DNA of 64,000 nucleotides, from NCBI GenBank assembly GCA_937922675.1, contig CALAJN010000009.1:186001-250000 (forward strand), written 5' to 3'. The number at the start of each line of letters is the position of its first letter. Position 1 is the stretch's first letter. Made by a program: the position numbers and the translations under genes. This document shows positions 1 to 8,481 of the stretch, one piece after another. This stretch comes from an uncultured Granulosicoccaceae bacterium. Lineage in GTDB: Bacteria; Pseudomonadota; Gammaproteobacteria; Granulosicoccales; Granulosicoccaceae. The notes under the pieces were generated by a model. It searched no databases. It was not told the DNA's origin and saw only the letters and a program-made list of their open reading frames with translations.

Positions 1-850
1 CAAACTGCAGGATGTCCTCAACTGACAGGCCTGTTATATCAGCAGCCCAAGCTGGGGTACGAGAGTTGACATGGTGCTCCAATCGGTCAGCGTCGTCGGT
101 ATATTGCGCGATGTAGTCGCGATCAACCAGATCTTCTGCAAACAGCACGTGCATTACTGCACAGGCAAGCGCACCATCAGTGCCTGGTCGCAGCATCAGG
201 TGTAGATCGGCCTTGTCTGCTGTGCGAGTTCGATAGGGGTCTACAACTACCAGTCTTGCATTATTTTCACGGCGAGCTTCAGCAATATAGTGCATCACAT
301 TAACCTGTGTGTTCACAGGATTTCCGCCCCAGATTACAACGAGTTCAGACTTGCGCATCAGTCGAACGTCGCTACCGCGTTTGACTCCCGCCCCCGCAAC
401 CCATCCTGCATTGGACAGGGCTGTGCAAAAAGTCGAGTGTTGACGCGAAGTACCGTAAGCGTGACGAAAACGATCCAGGCCGTCACGCTGCACCAGGCCC
501 ATGGTGCCTGCGTAGTGAAACGGCCAGATGGACTGTGGCCCATACGTTTGGGCGATACGATCGAAGCGCTCGGCAACCCCATCAATAGCATCACTCAAGG
601 GCACATGCTCGAACGCGTCCAGCGACGCCTGTGAATGCCCGGGCCGTCTGACCAAGGCCCTCAGCAAACGATCAGGATGATGAATGCGTTCGTTGTAGCG
701 GGAGACCTTGGCGCAGATGACGCCGCGTGTATAGGTGTGCTCCTTGGTTCCCCGTACCTTCCCTACTCTCCCATTATCATCAATCTCGACATCCAGCGCA
801 CAGACGCTTGGGCAATCGTGCGGACAGGTGGAGCGGACAATTCGTGTCAT
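1..850 (-). CDS. Molybdopterin oxidoreductase (Mo-bisPGD family), 3' part cut off by window edge
   Basis: The reading frame opens at ATG 850-848 and runs off the left edge, giving 283 codons. The N-terminus carries CPHDCPSVC (Cys9, Cys13, Cys17) with a fourth cysteine in GVICAK (Cys46). This is the [4Fe-4S] motif of the formate dehydrogenase/DMSO reductase/BisC superfamily, followed by the usual N-terminal pterin-binding fold (WGGNPVNTQ and VVDPYRTRTAD). The enzyme should use Mo- or W-bis-MGD for a two-electron redox reaction. No twin-arginine signal is visible, so it is probably cytoplasmic. It starts 22 bases after the dihydroxyacetone kinase and is probably the distal gene of the ABC-transporter operon. 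The substrate cannot be inferred from this part. Confidence 0.88.
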   Translation of the reverse strand, partial: MTRIVRSTCPHDCPSVCALDVEIDDNGRVGKVRGTKEHTYTRGVICAKVSRYNERIHHPDRLLRALVRRPGHSQASLDAFEHVPLSDAIDGVAERFDRIAQTYGPQSIWPFHYAGTMGLVQRDGLDRFRHAYGTSRQHSTFCTALSNAGWVAGAGVKRGSDVRLMRKSELVVIWGGNPVNTQVNVMHYIAEARRENNARLVVVDPYRTRTADKADLHLMLRPGTDGALACAVMHVLFAEDLVDRDYIAQYTDDADRLEHHVNSRTPAWAADITGLSVEDILQF

Positions 851-872
851 GTCAGATCGTGCTAGTTCCTGG

Positions 873-2495
873 TCAGCTTCGAGCGGCAAGCGCTGCAAAG
901 AAGCGTGCCACACCTTCAGCCCCCGGGTCGACAACACCGGCAAGAGAGGCCTCTGGCACATAGGCAGATCGCCCTGATCGGGCCGTCGTCATGCGCGCTG
1001 TGGAATCGGCGCCCTCACGCGCAGCAACGGCTGCCGACGCCAAGCTGGCATCAGTAGCACTTAGAGCATCCAGGGCGGGCAACAAGGCGTCCACCATGGT
1101 GCGATGCCCGGGCTCGGCGCCGCCATAGACCATCATCTGGTCCAGCCCTTCGCGCAACGCTGTCACCGCCGACGCGCCCCGAGCCGACGCATCTGCAGAC
1201 GCTGAAAAAAGAATTGCCAACAGCACCCCTGAAGAGCCACCCATGGTGGTGGTCAATCGCTCACCGAGCGTGCGGTACAAATCAGTGATGTCAGCCAGGG
1301 GTAGTTCGTCAACACTTGCAGCCAGAGTGCGTGCAGCAGTCGCTACAGTGGACCCTGTGTCACCATCACCCACCTTGGCATCAAGGGCATTCAGATCGGC
1401 TTCCATGGAATCGAAGGCCATGCAGCCGTCCAAGATCAATGCCCGTCGCTCCGGATGCGTACTCGCTGCGACCTTCCTACCTTCGAGCCCGTCAGGTAGT
1501 GGCTGGGGCCGCACCTCAACAACCTCGGCCAAACCCGGCCATGCGTCAGATTGCACATCAATAGCCAGTGCATCAATCCAATCGGCACGAGCCGGCAACA
1601 AGGAGATACTGAAGCCATGCATATCGAGTGACGTCATGAGCGGTGCCGGCCCGATCATGTTGCGTATGGAACTGCCGTGCGAGCCTGTCAGTATCGCGTT
1701 GACGACAACCGACATCTCCAACGGGGTTGCAGCCCCCAGGTTATTGACCAGAGCAATCTGATCGCGACCGTCGGTATGCAAAGCGTCCATCATTGTGCCA
1801 ACAAGAAGCGCAGCACTGTCTACAGGCACAGACTGCACTCCAGGCTCACCGTGGATACCGAGACCAAGCTCTGCGTAACCCTCAGCGATACGATCATCCT
1901 TGGACTGCCCGGGGACCGTGCAGTTATCCAGCGCCACACCATAGGTGCGCACCGCACCAGCAACATCGCGCGCAATGGCTGCAACAGCCTCAAGCGAGGC
2001 TCCCGACTCTGCCGCAGCGCCAGCGATCTTGTGCACAAACAAGGTACCCGCCACACCACGCGGCTGAGGTAGATCCGGCAATGCAATATCGTCCCCCACC
2101 ACCACCATCTCGACGCGCTTGCCCAAGGCCTTCGCTCGCTCGGCGGCAAGGCCAAAATTCAAGCGGTCACCGGTGTAGTTCTTGACGATCAACAGACAAC
2201 CGGCGTCCCCTGTTACCGCAAGAATGCCTGCCAACACGGCATCGACACTGGGAGAGGCAAACACCTCGCCACAGATTGCCGCTGTGAGCATACCGCTACC
2301 GATAAAGCCTGCATGTGCAGGTTCATGACCCGAGCCTCCGCCGGAGACCAGGGCCACCTTGGTAGCGTCTGCATCGTCGCGATACACGACCTTGATGTGC
2401 GGGAAACCATCCAGGCGCTGCAACCTGGAGGTGCGGACCAGTCCGTCTATCGCATCGGTCACCAATGCAACGGGATCAGTGACTAATCGTGTCAT
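873..2495 (-). CDS. Dihydroxyacetone kinase, one-chain DhaK-DhaL type
   Basis: The 540-residue protein joins a DhaK-like domain (about 1-330) to a DhaL-like domain (about 350-540), the layout of ATP-dependent dihydroxyacetone kinases. Visible signatures are SGGGSGHEP near residue 51, GLGIHGEPG around His215 (the histidine that binds the substrate carbonyl covalently in this family) and the DGDTG nucleotide/metal motif near 377. The reaction is dihydroxyacetone (or a related triose) plus ATP to the phosphate, in the cytoplasm. The ATG at 2495 is preceded by AGGA. It lies directly downstream of two ABC ATPase genes on the same strand, so the imported compound is probably funnelled to a C3 ketose. 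Whether the substrate is dihydroxyacetone, glyceraldehyde or another short ketose is not decided by sequence. Confidence 0.93.
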   Translation of the reverse strand: MTRLVTDPVALVTDAIDGLVRTSRLQRLDGFPHIKVVYRDDADATKVALVSGGGSGHEPAHAGFIGSGMLTAAICGEVFASPSVDAVLAGILAVTGDAGCLLIVKNYTGDRLNFGLAAERAKALGKRVEMVVVGDDIALPDLPQPRGVAGTLFVHKIAGAAAESGASLEAVAAIARDVAGAVRTYGVALDNCTVPGQSKDDRIAEGYAELGLGIHGEPGVQSVPVDSAALLVGTMMDALHTDGRDQIALVNNLGAATPLEMSVVVNAILTGSHGSSIRNMIGPAPLMTSLDMHGFSISLLPARADWIDALAIDVQSDAWPGLAEVVEVRPQPLPDGLEGRKVAASTHPERRALILDGCMAFDSMEADLNALDAKVGDGDTGSTVATAARTLAASVDELPLADITDLYRTLGERLTTTMGGSSGVLLAILFSASADASARGASAVTALREGLDQMMVYGGAEPGHRTMVDALLPALDALSATDASLASAAVAAREGADSTARMTTARSGRSAYVPEASLAGVVDPGAEGVARFFAALAARS

Positions 2496-2545
2496 GAGGT
2501 ATTCGTCCTGAGATCAGTTTAGGAAAAGCTGACGGGCACCACGCT

Positions 2546-3544
2546 TCAGCCGACCCGGGCCCCTGCGCTATCGAACCACAGGGGATTGGCAGGGGTAACG
2601 GAAAGAGTGTCGCCAGGTGACAATGCGCTATGGGCGTCAGTGAGAGTGACAAGAGCATGCCCGTCAAGATCCAGATGCAAGCGTGTCTGATCACCGAGGT
2701 GTTCAACGCGTGTTACGCGAGTTGAGCGCCCCTCGCCCTGTCGAATATGTTCCGGTCGCAATCCGATGGTGGTGGCACCTGACGGCGCTCCAGCGCCAAA
2801 AACATTCGCAGGCAGAGCGTTGATACGCGGTAGCCCCAAACGTGTCGCCACGTACAGGCTGGCCGGATTCTCGTAGACGTCACGTGGCGTGCCAAACTGC
2901 ACCAGGCGCCCCTTGTCCAGCACACCAACGCGCGTTGCCATAGTCATGGCCTCAATCTGATCGTGAGTAACGTACAACAAGGTTGCTCCAAGATCCGCCT
3001 GCACGCGTTTGAGCTCTACGCGCAACTCAGAGCGCAGTTTTGCGTCAAGCGAACTCAGAGGTTCGTCCATCAGGTAGATCGCAGGGTCGCGTACCAGCGC
3101 TCGGCCAATGGATACCCGTTGCATCTCACCGCCTGACAATGCCGTTGCCTTGTTGTCAAGCTTGTGAGAGATGTGCAGTACTTCGGCAACCTCGGCAACC
3201 TTGCGCTTGATCGCTGCCTTGTCCAACGACATCAAAGGTGACTTCAGCGGAAAGGCAAGATTGTCACGAACCGTCAGGTGCGGATACAGGGAATACTGCT
3301 GAAACACCATCGCGACATCACGCTGCGCGGGTGTAAGCCCTGCAACGGAGTGTCCACCGATAGTGATATCTCCGCCGTCGATCGTATCGAGCCCTGCAAT
3401 CGAACGCAGTGTCGTGGTCTTGCCAGCGCCCGTTGGACCCAGCATAACGACAAAGTCACCGTCTTCGATATCCAGCGACAGATCAGTGAGCGCCGCTGTT
3501 GTACCAAAACGCTTGCTGACGGATGCCAGCCTGACATCAGCCAT
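2546..3544 (-). CDS. ABC transporter ATP-binding protein (CUT1/MalK-UgpC type), second of two
   Basis: The protein has 332 residues from ATG 3544. It contains Walker A GPTGAGKTT, signature LSGGEMQR, Walker B IYLMDEPLSS and the H-loop VTHDQ, followed by a C-terminal TOBE-like domain (GLRPEHIRQ), as in MalK-type ATPases. I chose 3544 over an in-frame start at 3562 because GGGAGG lies 8 bases before it and the gene then overlaps the preceding ATPase by 8 bp. Two different ATPase genes side by side suggest a heterodimeric motor for the permease pair upstream, as in the rhizobial glycerol importer GlpST. It drives import at the inner-membrane cytoplasmic face. Confidence 0.92.
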   Translation of the reverse strand: MADVRLASVSKRFGTTAALTDLSLDIEDGDFVVMLGPTGAGKTTTLRSIAGLDTIDGGDITIGGHSVAGLTPAQRDVAMVFQQYSLYPHLTVRDNLAFPLKSPLMSLDKAAIKRKVAEVAEVLHISHKLDNKATALSGGEMQRVSIGRALVRDPAIYLMDEPLSSLDAKLRSELRVELKRVQADLGATLLYVTHDQIEAMTMATRVGVLDKGRLVQFGTPRDVYENPASLYVATRLGLPRINALPANVFGAGAPSGATTIGLRPEHIRQGEGRSTRVTRVEHLGDQTRLHLDLDGHALVTLTDAHSALSPGDTLSVTPANPLWFDSAGARVG

Positions 3545-4658
3545 GCGCCCATCCTCCCGCACGATCGCGCGCCTGATCGTGCAAGGCCGAGGGGATCACC
3601 TTGCCGTCGGCCTCATCAAACAAACTGAGTGTGCGCACATCAAAACCGAGACGCAGATTCTCTCCGACGCCGACATCAATGCTCGCGGCCGTGCGCGCCT
3701 TGACCTCACCGTGTTCGCTTTCCAAGGTCACGATTTGAGTAGTGCCGAGATACTCGGTAGCCACCACCCGTGCTGCCAACCCCTCCGCTGATGCATCGTT
3801 CAACTGAACATGCTCAGGTCGTACGCCCAGCACGAGTTTGCCGGCAGCTGTCGCCGATGACTGTGGTACAGCGACCCGATGCGAACCCACAGACACCGCA
3901 TCATCACCTGCGGCCAACTGGCCCTCGAAGCGTATCAAGTTCATTGCAGGCGACCCAATGAACTCGGCAACAAAAGTGGTGGCCGGTCGATCGTAGATGT
4001 CTTGCGGTGTTCCAAACTGTTCAATCACACCGTGATTCATGACCACGATTTTGTCGCCCATCTGCATCGCCTCAAGCTGATCGTGCGTCACGTAGACCGT
4101 CGTTGCGTTCATGCGATCGTGGAGTGACCGCAACTCCTCAGCCATATGCTCGCGAAACTCCGCATCCAGAGCTCCCAGCGGCTCATCCATCATGAAAGCC
4201 TTGGGGTCGCGCACAATGGCCCGGCCAAGCGCCACCCGCTGACGGTCCCCGCCCGACAAACCGCCAACCGGCTTGTCGAGTATGTCCTCGATGCCAAGAA
4301 TCTTGCTGACTTCTGCTACCTTGGCCCGCATGTCGCGTCGGCGCATGCCCTGACTCTTCAACGGGTAGCTGATGTTGTTGCGCACATTCATATGTGGGTA
4401 GAGCGCGAACATCTGAAACACGAAGGCTATGTCGCGCTGACTCGCTGGCAGGCGACTGACGTCCTGACCATCGATCAGTATCTCACCAGATGTCGGAAGC
4501 TCAAGACCTGCAATCATGCGCAAGGTGGTGGTCTTGCCGCAACCAGACGGACCAAGCAGCATGAAAAACTCGCCGTCCTCGATGGTAAAGCTTGAAGACT
4601 GCACAGCCACGAAGTCGTCAAACTCTTTTCGTACATTCTTGATGATGATTTCAGACAT
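3537..4658 (-). CDS. ABC transporter ATP-binding protein (CUT1/MalK-UgpC type), first of two
   Basis: The protein has 373 residues from ATG 4658; a TTG two codons upstream is the alternative. Walker A is GPSGCGKTTT and the Walker B region reads AFMMDEPLGALD. The signature segment is LSGGDRQRVALGRA, where the usual Q of LSGGQ is D. VTHDQLEAMQ and a TOBE-type C-terminal half follow (GVRPEHVQL). It energises import together with the neighbouring ATPase. The gene lies between the 63-residue membrane protein and the second ATPase on one strand with tiny gaps, so all appear co-transcribed. Assignment to carbohydrate or polyol uptake rests on the MalK-like family and on gene order; the substrate is inferred only. 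Confidence 0.93.
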   Translation of the reverse strand: MSEIIIKNVRKEFDDFVAVQSSSFTIEDGEFFMLLGPSGCGKTTTLRMIAGLELPTSGEILIDGQDVSRLPASQRDIAFVFQMFALYPHMNVRNNISYPLKSQGMRRRDMRAKVAEVSKILGIEDILDKPVGGLSGGDRQRVALGRAIVRDPKAFMMDEPLGALDAEFREHMAEELRSLHDRMNATTVYVTHDQLEAMQMGDKIVVMNHGVIEQFGTPQDIYDRPATTFVAEFIGSPAMNLIRFEGQLAAGDDAVSVGSHRVAVPQSSATAAGKLVLGVRPEHVQLNDASAEGLAARVVATEYLGTTQIVTLESEHGEVKARTAASIDVGVGENLRLGFDVRTLSLFDEADGKVIPSALHDQARDRAGGWAHG

Positions 4659-4675
4659 GACCAATCAAGCACTCA

Positions 4676-4867
4676 TCAATCGCTGGGAAAATGGCTGACA
4701 ATGATGAACATCAGCGTGCCAATCAAGGTAGTGATGAAGGAATAGGTATAAGCCCACATCACAAAGGGCTGCATCAACATGAAAACGCCAATCGCAATGA
4801 TGACCGTCGCCAGTGCCTCCCAAGCACCGCGACGAAAGCGGAACAAGCCGCTGAAAAAGTGTGTCAT
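4676..4867 (-). CDS. Small two-helix membrane protein inside the ABC importer operon
   Basis: This 63-residue protein starts at ATG 4867 with a GAGG element 8 bases upstream. It has two hydrophobic stretches (about residues 17-38 and 42-58) with a short basic N-terminus (FRFRRG), so it is probably an inner-membrane protein. It sits 10 bp after the second permease and 17 bp before the first ATPase. Rhizobial glycerol importer operons also carry a small membrane protein between permease and ATPase genes, but I do not recognise this sequence as that family. A role as an accessory subunit or assembly factor of the importer is inferred from position. Its tight packing and conserved direction make it a real gene rather than spacer. 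Confidence 0.72.
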   Translation of the reverse strand: MTHFFSGLFRFRRGAWEALATVIIAIGVFMLMQPFVMWAYTYSFITTLIGTLMFIIVSHFPSD

Positions 4868-4877
4868 TCCGGCCGCC

Positions 4878-5831
4878 TCACTTGCGTACTGCTCCGAAGG
4901 TGATACCGCGCAACAAGTGCTTTCTGAGCAGGATCGTGAAGATCATCACCGGTAACAAGAAAATCGTAGCGCCCGCTGCCACTGCCGGCCAATCAAGGCC
5001 GCCTACACCTATGATTGTGGGTATAAAAGGAGGCGCTGTCTGTGCATTGCCGGATGTGAGTAGAACCGCAAACGCATACTCGTTCCACGCAAAAATCAGA
5101 CAGAAGATGGCTGTTGAGGCGATGCCCGTAGCGGCTTGCGGCAATACTACTTTGTAGAAGGCTTGAAAGCGGGTGTAGCCATCTATCAGTGCGGCCTCTT
5201 CATACTCGCGCGGTATCTCGTCAATAAAGCCCTTGAGCAACCACACAGCCAGCGAGATGTTCACTGCTGTGTACAAGAGAATCATACCCAGGTGCGTATC
5301 CGACAAGCCGAGCTGCCGATACATGAGAAAGATCGGTATGGCCACCGCAATCGGCGGCATCATTCGCGTTGACAAGATGAAAAACATCAAGTCATCCGTA
5401 AAGGGAATTCGGAAGCGCGAAAACGCATAGGCCGCCATGGTCCCCAACACTATGGAGAGAAAGGTCGAGCCAAAGCCGATGATCACCGAGTTCATGAAGC
5501 GCTCGCCAAACTTGGACGGGCCTGCGATGACCATGTCGCGCTGGCGAACGATTTCCTCAGCAAAGTTTGCCGGTGGCGGCAGTGCATCGAGCTGCGAAGG
5601 CGTTACCCGCGTACGTGTAGTGAACAAGTTGACATAGCCCTCTACCGAGGGCTCGAAAATCACTTTTGGTGGGTAGCTGATACTGTCCGGCGGCGTTTTG
5701 AATCCCGTCAGAAAAACCCACAAAAGCGGCATCATCGTGATCAAGGCATAGCCGATGACCAATATTCCTGCGATCCACTTCTGTCGCGAAGACGGCTCGG
5801 TCACCGACCAGGCAGATGACAGACCGCTCAT
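4878..5831 (-). CDS. ABC transporter permease, carbohydrate/polyol type (MalG-like)
   Basis: The true start is ATG 5831 (317 residues), overlapping the stop of the preceding permease by ATGA and preceded by GGAG. It has about six membrane segments and the cytoplasmic EAA loop EEAALIDGYTRFQAFYKVVLP in the second half, which docks on the ATPase. The long periplasmic loop after the first helix (about residues 45-90) is typical of MalG-type subunits. It forms the inner-membrane channel with the neighbouring MalF-like permease. Translational coupling to that gene is likely from the overlap. Confidence 0.92.
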   Translation of the reverse strand: MSGLSSAWSVTEPSSRQKWIAGILVIGYALITMMPLLWVFLTGFKTPPDSISYPPKVIFEPSVEGYVNLFTTRTRVTPSQLDALPPPANFAEEIVRQRDMVIAGPSKFGERFMNSVIIGFGSTFLSIVLGTMAAYAFSRFRIPFTDDLMFFILSTRMMPPIAVAIPIFLMYRQLGLSDTHLGMILLYTAVNISLAVWLLKGFIDEIPREYEEAALIDGYTRFQAFYKVVLPQAATGIASTAIFCLIFAWNEYAFAVLLTSGNAQTAPPFIPTIIGVGGLDWPAVAAGATIFLLPVMIFTILLRKHLLRGITFGAVRK

Positions 5832-6775
5832 CGCTCCTTCACCTTGTTGAGTGCCTTGACGTAAATGCTGGCTAATCCGAATACGGTGACAAAGAGTATG
5901 ATCGCAAAGGCAGATGAGTACCCGGTACGCCATTTCTCAAACGCTTCGCGCTTGAGATTGATAGAGGCGAGCTCGGTGATCGAGCCAGGCCCGCCTCCTG
6001 TAAGCTGAACCACCAGATCAAACATCTTGAAGTTTTCGATGCCGCGAAACAACACAGCGAGCATCAGGAACGGCAAAACCATCGGCAAGGTGATGGTGAA
6101 GAACTGCCTGAGCTTTGAGGCCCGATCAATCTCTGCGGCCTCATAGATGTAGTCGGGTATAGAGCGCAGACCTGCCAGGCAGATCAACATTACAAACGGC
6201 GTCCACATCCATGTATCAACGATGATGATCGACCACGGTGCAAGGTTTACCGAGCCCAACATCTCGAACGAGGACGGGTCCGCGCCGGTAAACCAGGTAA
6301 TCACATAGTTGAACAAGCCAATTTGTGGCTGATACAAGAACGTCCAGAAGTTACCGACAACCGCAGGTGACAGCATCATTGGCAGCACGATGATCGTTGT
6401 CCACAGATCATTGCCGCGAAACTTCTTGTTGATCAACCACGCAAGGGTAAAACCTATCAGCACCTGCAAAACAATGGTCCAGATCAGAAAATGCGCTGTG
6501 GCCTGCATGCTGAGCCAGATGTCTGAGTCACCCAGAATCCGCTCGTAGTTGCGCAATCCGACCCACTCCACTTCGCGATTAGGACGATTGGCGCGAAAAT
6601 TCGTGAATGACAGGCGGATCGTCCAGATCAACGGAAAGATGTTGATGGCGAGCAACAGAAAAATGGTTGGCCCGACAAAGATCCACGCAATGGCGCGATC
6701 AGACAGGCCCTTCACTCGCCGGGCTACCCCTGGCGGGGTCGCCTGGGCAGCGCGTGTCGCGACAGAGTCATTCAT
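5828..6775 (-). CDS. ABC transporter permease, carbohydrate/polyol type (MalF-like)
   Basis: The protein has 315 residues from ATG 6775; a TTG two codons earlier is possible. Six membrane segments are visible, beginning with AIAWIFVGPTIFLLLAINIF. The EAA loop reads YEAAEIDRASKLRQFFTITLP. It pairs with the next gene as the heterodimeric channel of a CUT1 importer. It is separated from the binding-protein gene upstream by a 149-bp gap containing two stem-loops, whereas the downstream genes are tightly packed. This layout usually lets the binding protein be made in excess. Confidence 0.92.
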   Translation of the reverse strand: MNDSVATRAAQATPPGVARRVKGLSDRAIAWIFVGPTIFLLLAINIFPLIWTIRLSFTNFRANRPNREVEWVGLRNYERILGDSDIWLSMQATAHFLIWTIVLQVLIGFTLAWLINKKFRGNDLWTTIIVLPMMLSPAVVGNFWTFLYQPQIGLFNYVITWFTGADPSSFEMLGSVNLAPWSIIIVDTWMWTPFVMLICLAGLRSIPDYIYEAAEIDRASKLRQFFTITLPMVLPFLMLAVLFRGIENFKMFDLVVQLTGGGPGSITELASINLKREAFEKWRTGYSSAFAIILFVTVFGLASIYVKALNKVKER

Positions 6776-6870
6776 GGACAACTAAGGTTCTCTGACAAAC
6801 GGTACTTTGAGCACCGGTCGCTACAACAGACGGGCCTCCCTGCCTCAGTGTTGCAACAAAGTTGCTGCAC

Positions 6871-6893
6871 GCCTGATCCTCATTGGATCAGGC
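6871..6893 (-). promoter_or_regulatory. Intercistronic stem-loop after the binding-protein gene
   Basis: Arms GCCTGATCC (6871-6879) and GGATCAGGC (6885-6893) pair perfectly over 9 bp around a 5-base loop. A second small hairpin, GCAAC/GTTGC with an AAA loop, lies at 6853-6865. Neither is followed by a T-run, so a strong intrinsic terminator is unlikely. In binding-protein operons such hairpins between the binding-protein and permease genes commonly stabilise the upstream message or attenuate transcription. That role is inferred here. Confidence 0.6.
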
Positions 6894-6924
6894 TACTGCA
6901 GCGCAGTACCGCACGAAATGGAAC

Positions 6925-8247
6925 TTACAACTTGCCTTCGTCTTCAAAGACCTCGGTCCAGTCCTCGATCAGCTTGTCGAGAGCTTCCTGGGCTGTACCT
7001 TGTCCGGCCACGACGTAGTCGTGCATGCGCTTCTGCATAGCCAGAAGCAACTCTGCGTAGGCGGGCTCCTGCCAGAAATCCTGCACATCGTTCATCGCTT
7101 CAAGGAAGTCAGCGGCAAACGGCTGGCTATCGACAAAGCCCGGATCATTTAGCACGGCGTTGTGCGCTGAGTATCCACCGAGCTCCCACCACTTGGCCTG
7201 CACTTCGGGGTTGGCAAACCATTTGATGTACTCAAGCGCTGCATCCTGATTCTCCGAATAGGAAATCACCGAGATACCCTGACCACCGAGCGTGGAGCCA
7301 GCCTGGTTTTGCGGCGGGTTGACAAAGAAGTCGATCTTGTCGCCACCGGTATCGGCATCCTGATACAGACCGGGGAAGAACGCGAACCAGTTCATTGCCA
7401 TCGCTACCTGGCCAGACTTGAAGGCATCCAGAGACTCGCCCATATAGGCATTGGTGTACCCGGGCGGTGTGCAGCAATCGTAGAGTTCCTTGTAGAACTC
7501 GAGTGCCTCAACCGCCTCAGCGGAGTTGACAGCCCCTTCCATGTCATAGCTGCCAGGCTCATTCTCGTACTTGAATCCCCAGGGATAAAGAGCACCGGTA
7601 ATACCCATGGTGATGCCTTCCGAGCCACGCTCAGTGAAGATCGATGCACCGTAGACCGTGTTGCCATCAATCTCCTTACCCTGAAAGAACTTGGCAATTT
7701 CCATCAACTCCTTCTGGCTGGTGGGCTCGCCCAGTTCACGTCCGTACTCTTCCTGAAAGGCCGCTCGCAAATCCTCGCGAGCAAACCAATCCTTGCGATA
7801 GAACCATCCGTTGGCGTCACCCATGGCTGGCAGTGCGTAATAGTTGGGTTCACCTTTGGGCCAGGTGGCGTAGGCGTACACCGTAGCCGGTGCAAAATCA
7901 TCCATGCTGATACCTTCTGAATCGAAAAACTCGTTCAGTTGGACGTAATGACCGTTCTCGGCACCACCACCGATCCACTGGCTATCACCGATCAACAGAT
8001 CGCACAGTTGGCCGCCCGAGTTGAGTTCGTTGAGCATGCGGTCAGCGAAATTGGGCCACGGAATGAACTCAAAAGCCATGGTATGACCGCTCTCGGCCTC
8101 GAACTCCTTGCTGAGCTCTACCAGAGCGTTAGCCGGATCCCAGGCTGCCCAGCACAGCGTCAGGTCATCAGCCTGAGCCGATCCGAAGCTGCCAAGCAGC
8201 CCAAGGGCACCAAGCCCTGCCAGCCGTACAGTCGTTGTTCTTGTCAT
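6925..8247 (-). CDS. Extracellular solute-binding protein (family 1) of the ABC importer
   Basis: The start is ATG 8247 (440 residues), preceded by GGAGAGAGGA. The frame is open for a further 74 codons upstream, but those encode no sensible signal peptide. From 8247 the protein begins MTRTTTVRLAGLGALGLLG and has a signal sequence ending near SAQA-DD. The mature part has the family-1 layout (EFEAESGHTMAF, SGGQLCDLLIGDSQW, GYTNAYMGESLDAFKSGQVAMAMNW). It is the periplasmic receptor for the two permeases downstream. The DhaK-DhaL kinase and the MocA/isomerase genes suggest a sugar, sugar acid or polyol ligand, which is inference. Confidence 0.92.
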   Translation of the reverse strand: MTRTTTVRLAGLGALGLLGSFGSAQADDLTLCWAAWDPANALVELSKEFEAESGHTMAFEFIPWPNFADRMLNELNSGGQLCDLLIGDSQWIGGGAENGHYVQLNEFFDSEGISMDDFAPATVYAYATWPKGEPNYYALPAMGDANGWFYRKDWFAREDLRAAFQEEYGRELGEPTSQKELMEIAKFFQGKEIDGNTVYGASIFTERGSEGITMGITGALYPWGFKYENEPGSYDMEGAVNSAEAVEALEFYKELYDCCTPPGYTNAYMGESLDAFKSGQVAMAMNWFAFFPGLYQDADTGGDKIDFFVNPPQNQAGSTLGGQGISVISYSENQDAALEYIKWFANPEVQAKWWELGGYSAHNAVLNDPGFVDSQPFAADFLEAMNDVQDFWQEPAYAELLLAMQKRMHDYVVAGQGTAQEALDKLIEDWTEVFEDEGKL

Positions 8248-8384
8248 CAATCCTCTCTCCGCGTTTTTTAGTCCACAGTCGCTGAAGGGCCACCAGATGT
8301 GACGAGCCACGCCCCGCCCCAGCCATGCGCCCCACGGGACAAGAATATTTCCTTCATGGCAACAATCGCACATTCTGCCGCTCC

Positions 8385-8413
8385 TGCCTAGAGCGATTTG
8401 CACGCTCAAGGCA
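8385..8413. repeat. Interrupted palindrome between dehydrogenase and binding-protein genes
   Basis: TGCCT-A-GAGCG (8385-8395) pairs with CGCTC-A-AGGCA (8403-8413) around a 7-base loop, with one internal A/A mismatch. It lies in the 234-bp gap before the binding-protein gene. It could be an operator, a weak terminator or an RNA-stabilising element; no T-run is present. The rest of the gap shows nothing I can name. Confidence 0.45.
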
Positions 8414-8481
8414 GGATCAGGACGCCCATGTCGGCTTGAGGCGCCAGCAAGGTGGTGCGCATACCCCATGATTCTTGCGCG

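Noticed and set aside
1243-1761. Plus-strand open frame of 172 codons inside the dihydroxyacetone kinase gene
   Set aside because: It is fully antisense to clear kinase motifs; long antisense frames are expected in G+C-rich genes.
4676-4867. Assigning the small membrane protein to DUF2160 (glycerol importer)
   Set aside because: Position fits, but the sequence lacks the features I remember for that family.
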